Positions 1-7,004 of a stretch of DNA of 9,748 nt are shown piece after piece. Position numbers and translations under genes: made by a program. The first letter of the stretch is position 1. The number at the start of each line of letters is the position of its first letter. Source of the stretch: Dictyoglomota bacterium (GTDB lineage Bacteria > Dictyoglomota > Dictyoglomia > Dictyoglomales > Dictyoglomaceae); assembly GCA_029776735.1 (NCBI GenBank), contig JAKOUL010000042.1, positions 1 to 9,748 on the forward strand, written 5' to 3'. The notes under the pieces are model-generated. The model did no database searches. It saw only the letters and a program-made list of their open reading frames with translations, and was not told the DNA's origin.

Positions 1-155
1 TTAAAGAATGGGATTCTATAAAAAAAATATAAGAGAAAACTTAGGGTTCCTCCACCTATCCCCAAAAGAAAGCCGAATAATTTAAAAACTTCTGAATCTT
101 TCCTCTCTTTTCCCATAGGCTCTATTTTAATTTCTTTACTAAATCCTCGCAATAG
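1..155 (-). CDS. Possible partial open frame running off the left edge, unidentified
   Basis: On the minus strand a frame is open from after a stop at 158-156 to the left edge of the window, about 51 codons. Possible starts are TTG at 152-150 and ATG at 116-114. From the ATG it reads MGKERKDSEVFKLFG and then a glycine- and phenylalanine-rich hydrophobic stretch that could be one membrane segment. No good Shine-Dalgarno sequence precedes either start. I do not recognise a family. It lies downstream of the radical SAM gene on the same strand. It could be the start of a small membrane protein that continues outside the window, or the tail of a decayed gene, because neighbouring frames just upstream also read as plausible protein. 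The call is weak. Confidence 0.25.
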
Positions 156-312
156 CTATGGATGTTTTTATCAAACTATCACTAAGTTTTTCAAGCTAAT
201 ATCTTTTGTTTGCAGATAAGCCAAGAATACCTTTAATAGTCTTCAATTGATGGAGACTTTTTAATCAGATGTTATCCTAAGAAGTCTCTTTAATTAAGAT
301 GCAGTATGGAGA
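117..312. other. Intergenic stretch with possible decayed coding sequence
   Basis: No intact gene is visible here on either strand. On the minus strand, short protein-like pieces sit in successive frames: KSPSIEDY then stop (259-233), LEKLSDSLIKTSIAIARI then stop (195-139), and a frame beginning GFSKEIKIEPMG (from 146) that stays open to the window edge. This pattern fits a small gene broken by frameshifts, but AT-rich intergenic DNA can produce such pieces by chance. The stretch also carries the inverted repeat at 253-288. No RNA gene was recognised. Confidence 0.3.
253..288. terminator. 11-bp inverted repeat downstream of the radical SAM gene, possible transcript end
   Basis: GAGACTTTTTA at 253-263 pairs with TAAGAAGTCTC at 278-288, leaving a 14-nt loop. 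Ten pairs are Watson-Crick and one (T260-G281) is a wobble when read on the plus strand, which becomes an A-C mismatch on the minus strand. It begins about 25 nt after the minus-strand stop at 313-315, where a terminator or 3' stabilising hairpin would be expected. No T-run follows it on the minus strand, so it is not a canonical intrinsic terminator. Confidence 0.35.
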
Positions 313-1713
313 TTAAGCGTTTTTCCCTACTTGCAGCTTATCTTTCCAGCATTTATGTTTTGAAGAGAGTTCACTTTCCCATATGGGATCTGTAATACTC
401 TTATATGCCTTGGAGTATTCATCTAAGAATTTACAGATATCTTCTCTCATTATTACGTCATAGCTTCCGTTATAAGATGGTTTGGCATTGAATTTTGTAA
501 CAATATCCCTTAAATATTGGGGGTTATCAATTAAGGCACAGGGCGTTAGTAAATTTTTGTTTTCACAATAAGGTTGAGCATCTTGTAAGGCTTTAAAGAA
601 TGGAGACTGGATTACGTCTAAGAGCTTTTTCCCCTTTATATTATCCACAGCAAATTGTAAGAATACACAAGGCTCCACGTCACCATTACTATTTATGTGG
701 AAATAACCGCCTGGTCTTGCTCCTGCAATGCATCCACCTACATGAGGTCCATCATTCCAAAAATCTCCAATAAATATGGGTTTAGTCTCACGAATTTCAT
801 TAATTCTTTCTCTTAATCTATTTCTCTGTTCTGGAGTTGACATTAAGCTTACATCAGGATTTTTTCCAATAGGTACATACTGGAAGTACCATCCAAAGAG
901 GCATCCTTTTTCTATCATAAGATCAATAAATTCATCGGAAGATATAATCTCACTGTTATTTTTTGTAACAGTTGCAGAGAATCCAAAGGCAGCTCCTGCT
1001 TCTCTTAGGTTATCCATTGCAGCCATAATCTTTTTGAATGTGCCCTCTCCTCTTCTCTGGTCAGTTTCCTTTTCAAATCCCTCAATAGATATTCCAGGAG
1101 CGCAGTTCCCAACTTCTGATATTTTTTCTGCTACGTCTTTTGTAATTAGAGTTCCATTTGTATAGATTAAGAAGTACATATCATTATGCTTTTCTAATGT
1201 TTTGAAAAGAGGACTCCAAACAAAAGGTTCTCCTCCAGAGATTACTACAAAGTAGATTCCGAGATCATTTTTTGCCTCTGTTAGTATTCTATCTACTTCT
1301 TCAAAGGATAGACCTTCATTTTTTTCGTATCTACCAGCATAGCAGCCAACACAATTAAGATTGCATCTTGCTGTGGGACTTATAACAAGAAGCCAAGGCA
1401 ATCCAAAGCCGTATTTTTTAGTTAATTCTTTCTGTTTTTGTGACCCTAATATTCCTGCATTTATAAAGAAGTTCTCAATTGCTTTATCTTTTGCATTTTT
1501 AGAGAGTCTTTTTAAACCATTTTTTGCAAGGGTAAGTGAAGGATGCCCTTCTTTAAATGCTTTTTTAACCCCTTGAGTATAACGTCTTGTGTTTTCATCG
1601 GTAAAGAATTTTTCTCCTATATCAACTGCCCTAATAATGGTTTCATCAGAGACATTTGTGACAAGATCCAAAATATTTTTCAAGGTTCTTCTCTTTATGG
1701 TTTCGCTAATCAT
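313..1713 (-). CDS. Radical SAM protein with SPASM-like C-terminal domain
   Basis: This 466-residue protein has the radical SAM cluster motif CxxxCxxC at C117, C121 and C124 (ARCNLNCVGCYAG), which binds the [4Fe-4S] cluster that cleaves S-adenosylmethionine. The SAM-contacting SGGEP motif follows at 159-163, then the TNGT strand at 185-188. A second cysteine set, C328, C349, C383 and C392, sits where SPASM or twitch domains bind auxiliary Fe-S clusters. Residues 1-100 form a lysine-rich, mostly helical extension before the barrel. There is no signal peptide, so it is probably cytoplasmic. SPASM proteins often modify peptides or proteins, but no precursor peptide gene is visible nearby, so the substrate is unknown. 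The start ATG is supported by GGGGAGG at 1730-1724, 10 nt upstream, and by a good promoter beyond it. It is transcribed alone, divergently from the LpxB-like gene. Fold assignment is firm; function is open. Confidence 0.93.
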   Translation of the reverse strand: MISETIKRRTLKNILDLVTNVSDETIIRAVDIGEKFFTDENTRRYTQGVKKAFKEGHPSLTLAKNGLKRLSKNAKDKAIENFFINAGILGSQKQKELTKKYGFGLPWLLVISPTARCNLNCVGCYAGRYEKNEGLSFEEVDRILTEAKNDLGIYFVVISGGEPFVWSPLFKTLEKHNDMYFLIYTNGTLITKDVAEKISEVGNCAPGISIEGFEKETDQRRGEGTFKKIMAAMDNLREAGAAFGFSATVTKNNSEIISSDEFIDLMIEKGCLFGWYFQYVPIGKNPDVSLMSTPEQRNRLRERINEIRETKPIFIGDFWNDGPHVGGCIAGARPGGYFHINSNGDVEPCVFLQFAVDNIKGKKLLDVIQSPFFKALQDAQPYCENKNLLTPCALIDNPQYLRDIVTKFNAKPSYNGSYDVIMREDICKFLDEYSKAYKSITDPIWESELSSKHKCWKDKLQVGKNA

Positions 1714-1723
1714 ATTTATTTTC

Positions 1724-1730
1724 CCTCCCC
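1724..1730 (-). promoter_or_regulatory. Shine-Dalgarno of the radical SAM gene
   Basis: GGGGAGG on the minus strand lies 10 nt before the ATG at 1713-1711. It fixes the start, because no other in-frame start has a comparable site. Confidence 0.75.
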
Positions 1731-1735
1731 TTTCT

Positions 1736-1762
1736 CCAAAATAACCAAAATATCCAAAATAA
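1736..1762. repeat. Three tandem 9-bp repeats in the radical SAM leader
   Basis: CCAAAATAA (1736-1744), CCAAAATAT (1745-1753) and CCAAAATAA (1754-1762) follow one another without gaps. Read on the minus strand they are WTATTTTGG units filling the space from the -10 box of the radical SAM promoter to just before its Shine-Dalgarno. Tandem units at a transcription start are a common operator layout, but low-complexity AT-rich slippage would look similar. No regulator is identified. Confidence 0.6.
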
Positions 1763-1790
1763 TTATAACAAAAATTAATGGGGGAGACAA
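1762..1790 (-). promoter_or_regulatory. Promoter of the radical SAM gene
   Basis: On the minus strand TTGTCT (1790-1785) matches the -35 consensus at 4 of 6 bases. A 17-bp spacer and a perfect TATAAT (1767-1762) follow. TG at 1770-1769 makes it an extended -10. Transcription would start near 1755, giving a leader of about 40 nt made mostly of the 9-bp repeats. Confidence 0.7.
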
Positions 1791-1804
1791 GAATCTGTTA
1801 TAAT
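1775..1804 (+). promoter_or_regulatory. Promoter of the LpxB-like/GH106-like operon
   Basis: A perfect extended -10, TGTTATAAT, lies at 1796-1804. A weak -35 (TTAATG, 1775-1780) sits 18 bp upstream. Extended -10 promoters can work with poor -35 boxes. The start would be near 1811, about 40 nt before the ATG at 1853. The upstream part of this promoter overlaps the -35 region of the divergent radical SAM promoter, so the two may exclude each other. Confidence 0.65.
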
Positions 1805-1832
1805 AGAGCATTGACTTAATGTGATTTCTATT

Positions 1833-1840
1833 AAGGAGAT
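1833..1840 (+). promoter_or_regulatory. Shine-Dalgarno of the LpxB-like gene
   Basis: AAGGAGAT lies 12 nt before the ATG at 1853. The core is strong and the spacing slightly long. No other in-frame start nearby fits better. Confidence 0.65.
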
Positions 1841-1852
1841 AGTATTCTTTTT

Positions 1853-3088
1853 ATGAAAAAAATTCGTTTTTTAGCTTTGAGTAATGGATATGGGGAGGAC
1901 TATGTAGCTGTAAATATAATAAAAGAGTTACAAAATTTGTATCCTCATATTGATATCCTTGCTATCCCTTTAGTAGGTGAAGGAAAACTTTATATCCAAA
2001 ATAATATTCCTATAAAAGGACCTCTCAAGATGATGCCTTCAGGTGGATTTATAAGGGATCTAAAGACCCTTTTTGATGATATTAATGCAGGGCTTTTAAA
2101 GGTTCATTGGGAGAAATATAAAGAGATGAAAAATTGGGCTAAGGAAGAAGGATATGTAATTGCAATAGGAGATATCGTACCTTTAGCTTTCTCTTATATT
2201 ACTAAAAGACCTTATTTCTTTGTGAATATAAATATGGAGAAGTCTATTTATACAGTTTGTGATGAAGATATATCTATGGAAAATCTCTCTCAAAGTCAAG
2301 CACAAAGATTGGCTAAGAAGGTATATAGTGGATTGGAATTACACATTATGAAAAATAAAAATTGTAAATCAGTATTTTGCCGTGAAAATTTAACTAACCA
2401 GGTTTTGAAAAAGGCAGGTGTAAACTCTGAATATTTAGGTAATCCTCTAATGGATAGACTTAAGCCACAAAATATATTGGATATTTCAGGTTTTGAAGAT
2501 TTCTATAAGGTTATCCTTCTTCCTGGCTCAAGGATTCCAGAAGCCTATTATAACTTCTCGGTCATTCTTGAAGGTGTTGATAGCTTAATCTCTTCTATTT
2601 CTTCTGAAATGTTTCTCTTTCTTACTTCTCTTGCAAGAAGTGTTTCTTGGAAGAGGATAGATGAGATATTAATTCAAAAAGGTTTTGAAAGGGTAAAAGA
2701 GGGGGATAGGCAGATCCTATATAAAAAAAGGAATAGTTATTTGATTGTAACTGATATATTCTCTGACTGTATTAATGTTGCAAGCTTAGGAATTGCTATG
2801 GCAGGTACTGCTACAGAGCAGTTTGTAGGGCTTGGGAAACCTGCTATTGCCATTCCTGGAAAAGGTCCTCAGTATATATATAGGTTTGCTAAAGCTCAGA
2901 AGAAGTTTTTAGGTCCTTGTCTTTTCCTTGTGGATACGCCTCAGGAGATTCCAAATATTTTTGTAAAGATATATAAAGATGAAAGATTATTGGAAGAGGT
3001 AAAAGAGAACGCAAAAAAGAGGGTAGGAGAAGAAGGTGCATCTCAGAAGATTGCTCAGAGAATTTTAGATTATGTAATGGGAGGATAA
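1853..3088 (+). CDS. Lipid-A-disaccharide synthase-related (LpxB-like) protein
   Basis: This 411-residue protein has the GT-B fold pattern of LpxB-like glycosyltransferases. The N-terminus LSNGYGEDYVA (9-19), the block LVGEGKLYIQ (40-49) and MPSGGF (61-66) match the LpxB-related family I recall from cyanobacteria and Deinococcus (TIGR03492), not true LpxB. The C-terminal half keeps LpxB hallmarks: GNPLMD (196-201, GHPL in LpxB), LLPGSRIPE (222-230) and AGTATEQ (317-323) in the nucleotide-sugar half. It has no signal peptide or clear membrane helix and may act at the inner membrane face. True LpxB joins UDP-diacylglucosamine to lipid X; this family has no proven reaction that I know of, and no other lipid A genes are nearby. 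It is first in an operon with the GH106-like gene 3 nt downstream, which suggests a shared glycan or glycolipid substrate. Family call is good; reaction is unknown. Confidence 0.88.
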   Translation: MKKIRFLALSNGYGEDYVAVNIIKELQNLYPHIDILAIPLVGEGKLYIQNNIPIKGPLKMMPSGGFIRDLKTLFDDINAGLLKVHWEKYKEMKNWAKEEGYVIAIGDIVPLAFSYITKRPYFFVNINMEKSIYTVCDEDISMENLSQSQAQRLAKKVYSGLELHIMKNKNCKSVFCRENLTNQVLKKAGVNSEYLGNPLMDRLKPQNILDISGFEDFYKVILLPGSRIPEAYYNFSVILEGVDSLISSISSEMFLFLTSLARSVSWKRIDEILIQKGFERVKEGDRQILYKKRNSYLIVTDIFSDCINVASLGIAMAGTATEQFVGLGKPAIAIPGKGPQYIYRFAKAQKKFLGPCLFLVDTPQEIPNIFVKIYKDERLLEEVKENAKKRVGEEGASQKIAQRILDYVMGG

Positions 3089-3091
3089 TTT

Positions 3092-6000
3092 ATGGAAGAT
3101 GTAAAGAAGAAATTTAAGAATCCTGAAAAAGAATTTAGGGCAGCTCCTTTTTGGTCATGGAATGATAAGCTTTCTTCAGAAGAGCTTATTTCTCAAGCAA
3201 AAGCATTTAAAGAGCAAGGAATTTTTGGTTTCTTTATGCATTCTCGTGTGGGTCTTGAGACTGAATATATGGGAGAGGAATGGCTAAAGTGCGTAGAAGA
3301 TGTGGTTAAAGCTGCTTCTCAGGAAGGTATGGATCCATGGCTTTATGATGAGGATAGATGGCCTTCAGGATTTGCAGGAGGCAAAGTAGCTGAGAAAATT
3401 GGAGATGAGGGAAGGGTAAAAGTTCTGGTACTCTCCATTTTAAGGGATAAGGTAGAGATTAAAGGAGATGAGCTTGCATGCTATATTGCTAATCTAAATG
3501 AGGATAGGATTAGCAATATAGAAAAGGTTAAAGAGGTAAAAGAGATTTTAGTACCTGAAGGTAAAGTGGCACTTATTTTAAGAAGAGTGATAGGACCAAA
3601 GAGTGATTGGTATAACGGAGATAGCTATTCTGATAATCTAAATCCTAAAAGTGTAAAAGCCTTTTTAGAGGCAACCCATGATGTTTATTTTGAAAGATTA
3701 AAAGATAGTTTTGGAAAAGTAGTAAAGGGCATATTTACTGATGAACCTAATATTTTCCCTTTCTTATGGAATGAAGGACCTTCAGGGGATTATATATTGC
3801 CTTGGACTGATATTTTCCCAGCATACTTTAAAGACAAAAGAGGTTATGATTTTTTTGATGTAGCACCTTTTGTATTCTTCCATGGAGAAAAATCTATAAA
3901 AGCAAGATATGATTTTTGGAGGACGATCTCAGAGCTTTATGTGGAGAGTTATACAAAACAGATAAGTGAATGGTGTAAAGAACATAATCTGCTATTTACT
4001 GGGCATTATTTAGAAGAGGATAATTTTCCTCATACAATTCTTTGTTCAGGAAGTGTTATGCCCCACTATGAATATATGGATATACCTGGTGTGGATATCC
4101 TTACAGAAAGTAGATATGAGTTTCTTACAGTTAAACAGGCATCAAGTGTAGCAAATCAGCTTGGTAAAAAACGAGTGATATCAGAGACCTATGGTTGTAC
4201 AGGCTGGGAGTTTACCTTTGAGGGACAGAAACATGTGGGTGATTGGCAATATGCTCTTGGGGTTAATTTGAGATGTCAGCATCTTTTCCTCTATAGTTTA
4301 AGAGGATGTAGGAAGAGAGATTATCCTCCTTTCTTCAATTATAATTCTGCATGGAAGTATCAAAAGATTGTAGAAGATTATTTTGCAAGGCTTTCTTATA
4401 TCCTTACCTTAGGAAAGCCTGTAAGGGATATATTACTTCTGCATCCTATTGAAAGCAGTTGGTGTGAATTTAATGGAAAAGATAAGAGTATTCCACAAGA
4501 GAGAGGAGAAGAATTTCAACGTATAGTAAAGGCATTTTTGGGAAGACATTATGATTTTGATCTGGGAGATGAAAGCATAATAGAAAGATATGGGAAAGTA
4601 GATACAGAGAGAAAAGAATTTGTTGTAGGGGAAGCAAGGTATAAACTTGTTATACTTCCTCCTATGCTTACCATCAGGAAGTCTACTCTTTCTCTTCTTA
4701 TGGAATTTTTGGAAAATGGTGGGAAGATTATTATTCTTGGACCTACCCTTGAATACGTAGATGAAGAAGAAAATAAAGATTTAATTGAAAAACTTTTGGA
4801 TCATGAAAATACTATAAGCTTAACAGGAAGTAGAGCATTGATGGAATCTATAGAGGAGGTAATTCCCAGAAGAATTGCTATTAAAGATATTGCAGGGCAA
4901 GAGACAGAACAATTTCTATATATGGAAAGGGAGTATGATGGTAAAAAGATTTTTTTCATTGTGAATAATGATAGAGAAAGAGAATATGAGGTAAATATTT
5001 ATCTTTTAGGAGAAGGAAGGATTGAGGAATGGGATCTTCTATCAGGAGAAGTAAGGAACCAATTTTCTCTTGCCACAGAGGAATACCAACATCTTAGGAC
5101 AAAATTTGGTCCTTCGGAATCTAAGCTCTTTGTAATGTATCCCAATGAGATGGGGAGTATAGAAAGACCAAAGAGATCAAAAGTAGCATTATATCTACAT
5201 CCTACCTTTGAATTTAAGAGGGAAAGTCCCAATGTGCTTGTTCTTGATAAATGTCAGTATAGATTTATGGATGAAGATTGGTCTAATACTTCTCCTATAT
5301 GGATTGCTCAGAGGAATATAAGGGAAAAGTTAGGTATGATTAATATTGATCTAAATAATGGGGTGCAGAGATGGAAATGGGTAAATATACCTCATCCAAA
5401 GGATAATACAAAGGTAGAGCTTCATTTAAGTTTTGTAGTAAGTGATATGCCAGAGAAAGAAGTATATCTTGTCACAGAAAATATAAAAGACTTTTCTAAA
5501 ATAATCCTTAATGGAAAGGAGATCCCTATAGAGGAAAAAGGATGGTTTATAGATAGGGCTTTTAAGAAGATACTTCTTGATAATCTTATCTTAGGTGAAA
5601 ATGAGCTTTTGTTTGAGTGTCATTATAAAAATGCTACAGAACTTGAGGATATGTTTATCATTGGAGATTTTGGAGTAAGTATGGAGAGAGAAATTACCAA
5701 GGAGAAAAATAAGCTTTACTTAGGGGACTGGTGTCTGCAAGGCTATCCTTATTATGGAGGAAGTATAACCTATTCTCAGAAGATAGAGATTGGGAAGCCA
5801 AAATCTGAAAAGATCTTTTTAAGTTTAGAGGATTACTCAGCGGCTTTTATAAGAGTTTTAGTTAATGGAAAAGAGGCAGGCTTTATTCCATGGAAGTATT
5901 ATAAGTTAGATATTACTGACTTTTTAAAAGATGGAGAAAATGTCATAGAGCTTGAGTTAGTAGGAAGCCTAAGAAATATGTTTGGACCTCTTCATCATAG

Positions 6001-6124
6001 GGAGAGAAGGATTCCTTTTGTAAGTGCAAATTCTTTTAGACCTAATGAATATGAGTATACTGATGATTATGTAATATATCCTTATGGGATTTTTTCTCCT
6101 GTAAAGCTGGAGGTGATAGGTTAA
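3092..6124 (+). CDS. GH106-like glycoside hydrolase, large and cytoplasmic
   Basis: This 1010-residue protein opens with a TIM-barrel-type glycosidase region: PFWSWNDKLS (19-28), GIFGFFMHSRVGL (43-55) and LYDEDRWPSGFAGG (84-97), all typical of proteins annotated as alpha-L-rhamnosidase-like (GH106, PF17132). E218 in FTDEP (215-219) and E365 in ISETYG (363-368) are the best candidates for catalytic glutamates; this is inference from motif position. Residues about 440-560 (RDILLLHPIE, ENGGKIIILGP) look like the Rossmann-like, glutamine-amidotransferase-like domain found in such enzymes. The C-terminus has beta-sandwich segments, about 770-860 and 875-1010, the last with a GH2-type sugar-binding look (ITDFLKDGENVIELEL). 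No signal peptide is present, so it probably acts on imported or internal glycosides. GGGAGG (3079-3084) inside the end of the upstream gene serves as ribosome binding site. Rhamnosidase activity is possible but not established. Confidence 0.87.
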   Translation: MEDVKKKFKNPEKEFRAAPFWSWNDKLSSEELISQAKAFKEQGIFGFFMHSRVGLETEYMGEEWLKCVEDVVKAASQEGMDPWLYDEDRWPSGFAGGKVAEKIGDEGRVKVLVLSILRDKVEIKGDELACYIANLNEDRISNIEKVKEVKEILVPEGKVALILRRVIGPKSDWYNGDSYSDNLNPKSVKAFLEATHDVYFERLKDSFGKVVKGIFTDEPNIFPFLWNEGPSGDYILPWTDIFPAYFKDKRGYDFFDVAPFVFFHGEKSIKARYDFWRTISELYVESYTKQISEWCKEHNLLFTGHYLEEDNFPHTILCSGSVMPHYEYMDIPGVDILTESRYEFLTVKQASSVANQLGKKRVISETYGCTGWEFTFEGQKHVGDWQYALGVNLRCQHLFLYSLRGCRKRDYPPFFNYNSAWKYQKIVEDYFARLSYILTLGKPVRDILLLHPIESSWCEFNGKDKSIPQERGEEFQRIVKAFLGRHYDFDLGDESIIERYGKVDTERKEFVVGEARYKLVILPPMLTIRKSTLSLLMEFLENGGKIIILGPTLEYVDEEENKDLIEKLLDHENTISLTGSRALMESIEEVIPRRIAIKDIAGQETEQFLYMEREYDGKKIFFIVNNDREREYEVNIYLLGEGRIEEWDLLSGEVRNQFSLATEEYQHLRTKFGPSESKLFVMYPNEMGSIERPKRSKVALYLHPTFEFKRESPNVLVLDKCQYRFMDEDWSNTSPIWIAQRNIREKLGMINIDLNNGVQRWKWVNIPHPKDNTKVELHLSFVVSDMPEKEVYLVTENIKDFSKIILNGKEIPIEEKGWFIDRAFKKILLDNLILGENELLFECHYKNATELEDMFIIGDFGVSMEREITKEKNKLYLGDWCLQGYPYYGGSITYSQKIEIGKPKSEKIFLSLEDYSAAFIRVLVNGKEAGFIPWKYYKLDITDFLKDGENVIELELVGSLRNMFGPLHHRERRIPFVSANSFRPNEYEYTDDYVIYPYGIFSPVKLEVIG

Positions 6125-6870
6125 ATTTCTTTTCTATCTTCCCAAGATCTATAGTATCCACATAGCCAATTAAGAGTTAAATATCTTTCTATGATTACAC
6201 CTGTTAGAAAGATGTAGTCTTCTTTATTTATTTTTGGAAAAGGTTCTCCATTTACAGGAAAATCATTCTCTATAATCTCTAGAATGGCACCTTCTTTATA
6301 GGCTTTTTCTGCAATTATTCTTATAGCTTCTTTATAAGACTGCTCTTTCCCTAATTTGTACTCTTCCTCTTCCATCTTTTTAAGTTTCCATCGGAAATAC
6401 CAAAGCTCTGCCTTTTCTCTTTCTTTTGTAATCTCTTTATATGGACGAAGTTTTGCTCGCCCTTTAAATTCATCTATGGATCTAATGGTATTAGTAAATT
6501 CTAAGACATCATTAAGACGAAATCCTCTCTCATAAGGAGGAAGGCTCTCTATGAAGGAAAGGGACCATAAGAGTACACCAAGAGATTCTAAATAACTGAA
6601 AGAAAGGAGAGCTTCTTCTTCATCCCATGTACCCATCTCCTTGTTTAATAGATTCTTTTCTTTTTCAGTGAAGTATGGAAGCAGATTTTCTTCTTCTACT
6701 AAGTCTTTTACTTCACTAAAGAATCCATTTTCAATATGTAATATCTCTTTGTCGGGAGAAGATAAATATATAGCTTCGGCTTGTGCTCTTGTAAGAAGTA
6801 CAGCAAGACAAAGGGTACGATAGATTACAGTTTTCTCATCGGGTGGATTTAATAAAATTTCCTCTTCCAT
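6121..6870 (-). CDS. DUF4272-like protein of unknown function
   Basis: This 249-residue protein resembles DUF4272 (PF14094). Its N-terminal segment YRTLCLAVLLTRAQAE (17-32) and the central TWDEEEAL (81-88) followed by LESLGVLLWSLSFIESLPPY (94-113) match the helical pattern I recall for that family. The C-terminal half is charged and helical (EREKAELWYFRWKLKKMEEE, 150-169) and ends in IERYLTLNWLCGYY (227-240). There is no signal peptide or membrane segment. No catalytic residues stand out. It starts 3 nt after the stop of a 36-residue membrane protein on the same strand and has no Shine-Dalgarno of its own (TAAATT precedes the ATG), so translation is probably coupled to that gene. Its stop overlaps the stop of the convergent GH106-like gene. 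The family call is from memory and fairly likely; the role is unknown. Confidence 0.8.
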   Translation of the reverse strand: MEEEILLNPPDEKTVIYRTLCLAVLLTRAQAEAIYLSSPDKEILHIENGFFSEVKDLVEEENLLPYFTEKEKNLLNKEMGTWDEEEALLSFSYLESLGVLLWSLSFIESLPPYERGFRLNDVLEFTNTIRSIDEFKGRAKLRPYKEITKEREKAELWYFRWKLKKMEEEEYKLGKEQSYKEAIRIIAEKAYKEGAILEIIENDFPVNGEPFPKINKEDYIFLTGVIIERYLTLNWLCGYYRSWEDRKEI

Positions 6871-6873
6871 AAT

Positions 6874-6984
6874 TTACCATTTATAAGTAAAGAAGAAGAT
6901 TGCGGCATAAAGAAAAATTACAAAACTCATTATTAAGCTTATGAGTCCTAAAATATCTGCATATTTATTTTTAATAGTTTTCAT
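6874..6984 (-). CDS. 36-residue single-pass membrane protein
   Basis: On the minus strand an ATG at 6984-6982 opens 36 codons ending in TAA at 6876-6874. The product begins MKTIKNKYAD, with four lysines in its first ten residues or so. It continues as one long hydrophobic helix from about residue 11 to 33 (ILGLISLIMSFVIFLYAAIF and onward) and ends TYKW. The basic N-terminus and short polar tail suggest a single membrane helix with N-terminus inside. A strong Shine-Dalgarno, AAGGAGAT at 6997-6990, lies 5 nt before the ATG; this and the non-random composition make it a real gene. The DUF4272-like gene starts 3 nt after its stop in the same frame, so the two form an operon and may work together. 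I do not recognise a family. Confidence 0.75.
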   Translation of the reverse strand: MKTIKNKYADILGLISLIMSFVIFLYAAIFFFTYKW

Positions 6985-6989
6985 AACAA

Positions 6990-6997
6990 ATCTCCTT
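6990..6997 (-). promoter_or_regulatory. Shine-Dalgarno of the 36-residue membrane protein
   Basis: AAGGAGAT on the minus strand is spaced 5 nt from the ATG at 6984. It is one of the best ribosome binding sites in the window and is the main reason to accept this short gene. Confidence 0.75.
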
Positions 6998-7004
6998 TTA
7001 TATT

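Noticed and set aside
9..86. Plus-strand 25-codon open frame starting MGFYKKN
   Set aside because: It is short, has no Shine-Dalgarno, and lies opposite the minus-strand open frame that reads better as protein.
776..1165. Open plus-strand frame of 129 codons
   Set aside because: It is the complement of the radical SAM gene, lacks a ribosome binding site and has no family-like motif. The minus-strand protein with its cysteine motifs explains the stretch.
1361..1803. Plus-strand open frames opposite the radical SAM start and running into the promoter region
   Set aside because: They overlap the N-terminus of the radical SAM gene and both promoters, and their composition is that of antisense sequence.
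1811..1816. TTGACT as a -35 box for the LpxB-like gene
   Set aside because: At 17 bp downstream the sequence is the Shine-Dalgarno region, with nothing like a -10, and the start would fall too close to the ATG. The extended -10 at 1796-1804 is better.
6121..6180. Terminator between the convergent GH106-like and DUF4272-like genes
   Set aside because: I found no stem with a following T-run here; the only symmetry is a short imperfect one around AGATCT, inside coding sequence.
6641..6823. Plus-strand open frame of 60 codons opposite the DUF4272-like gene
   Set aside because: No ribosome binding site and no protein-like pattern; it is antisense to a better-supported gene.
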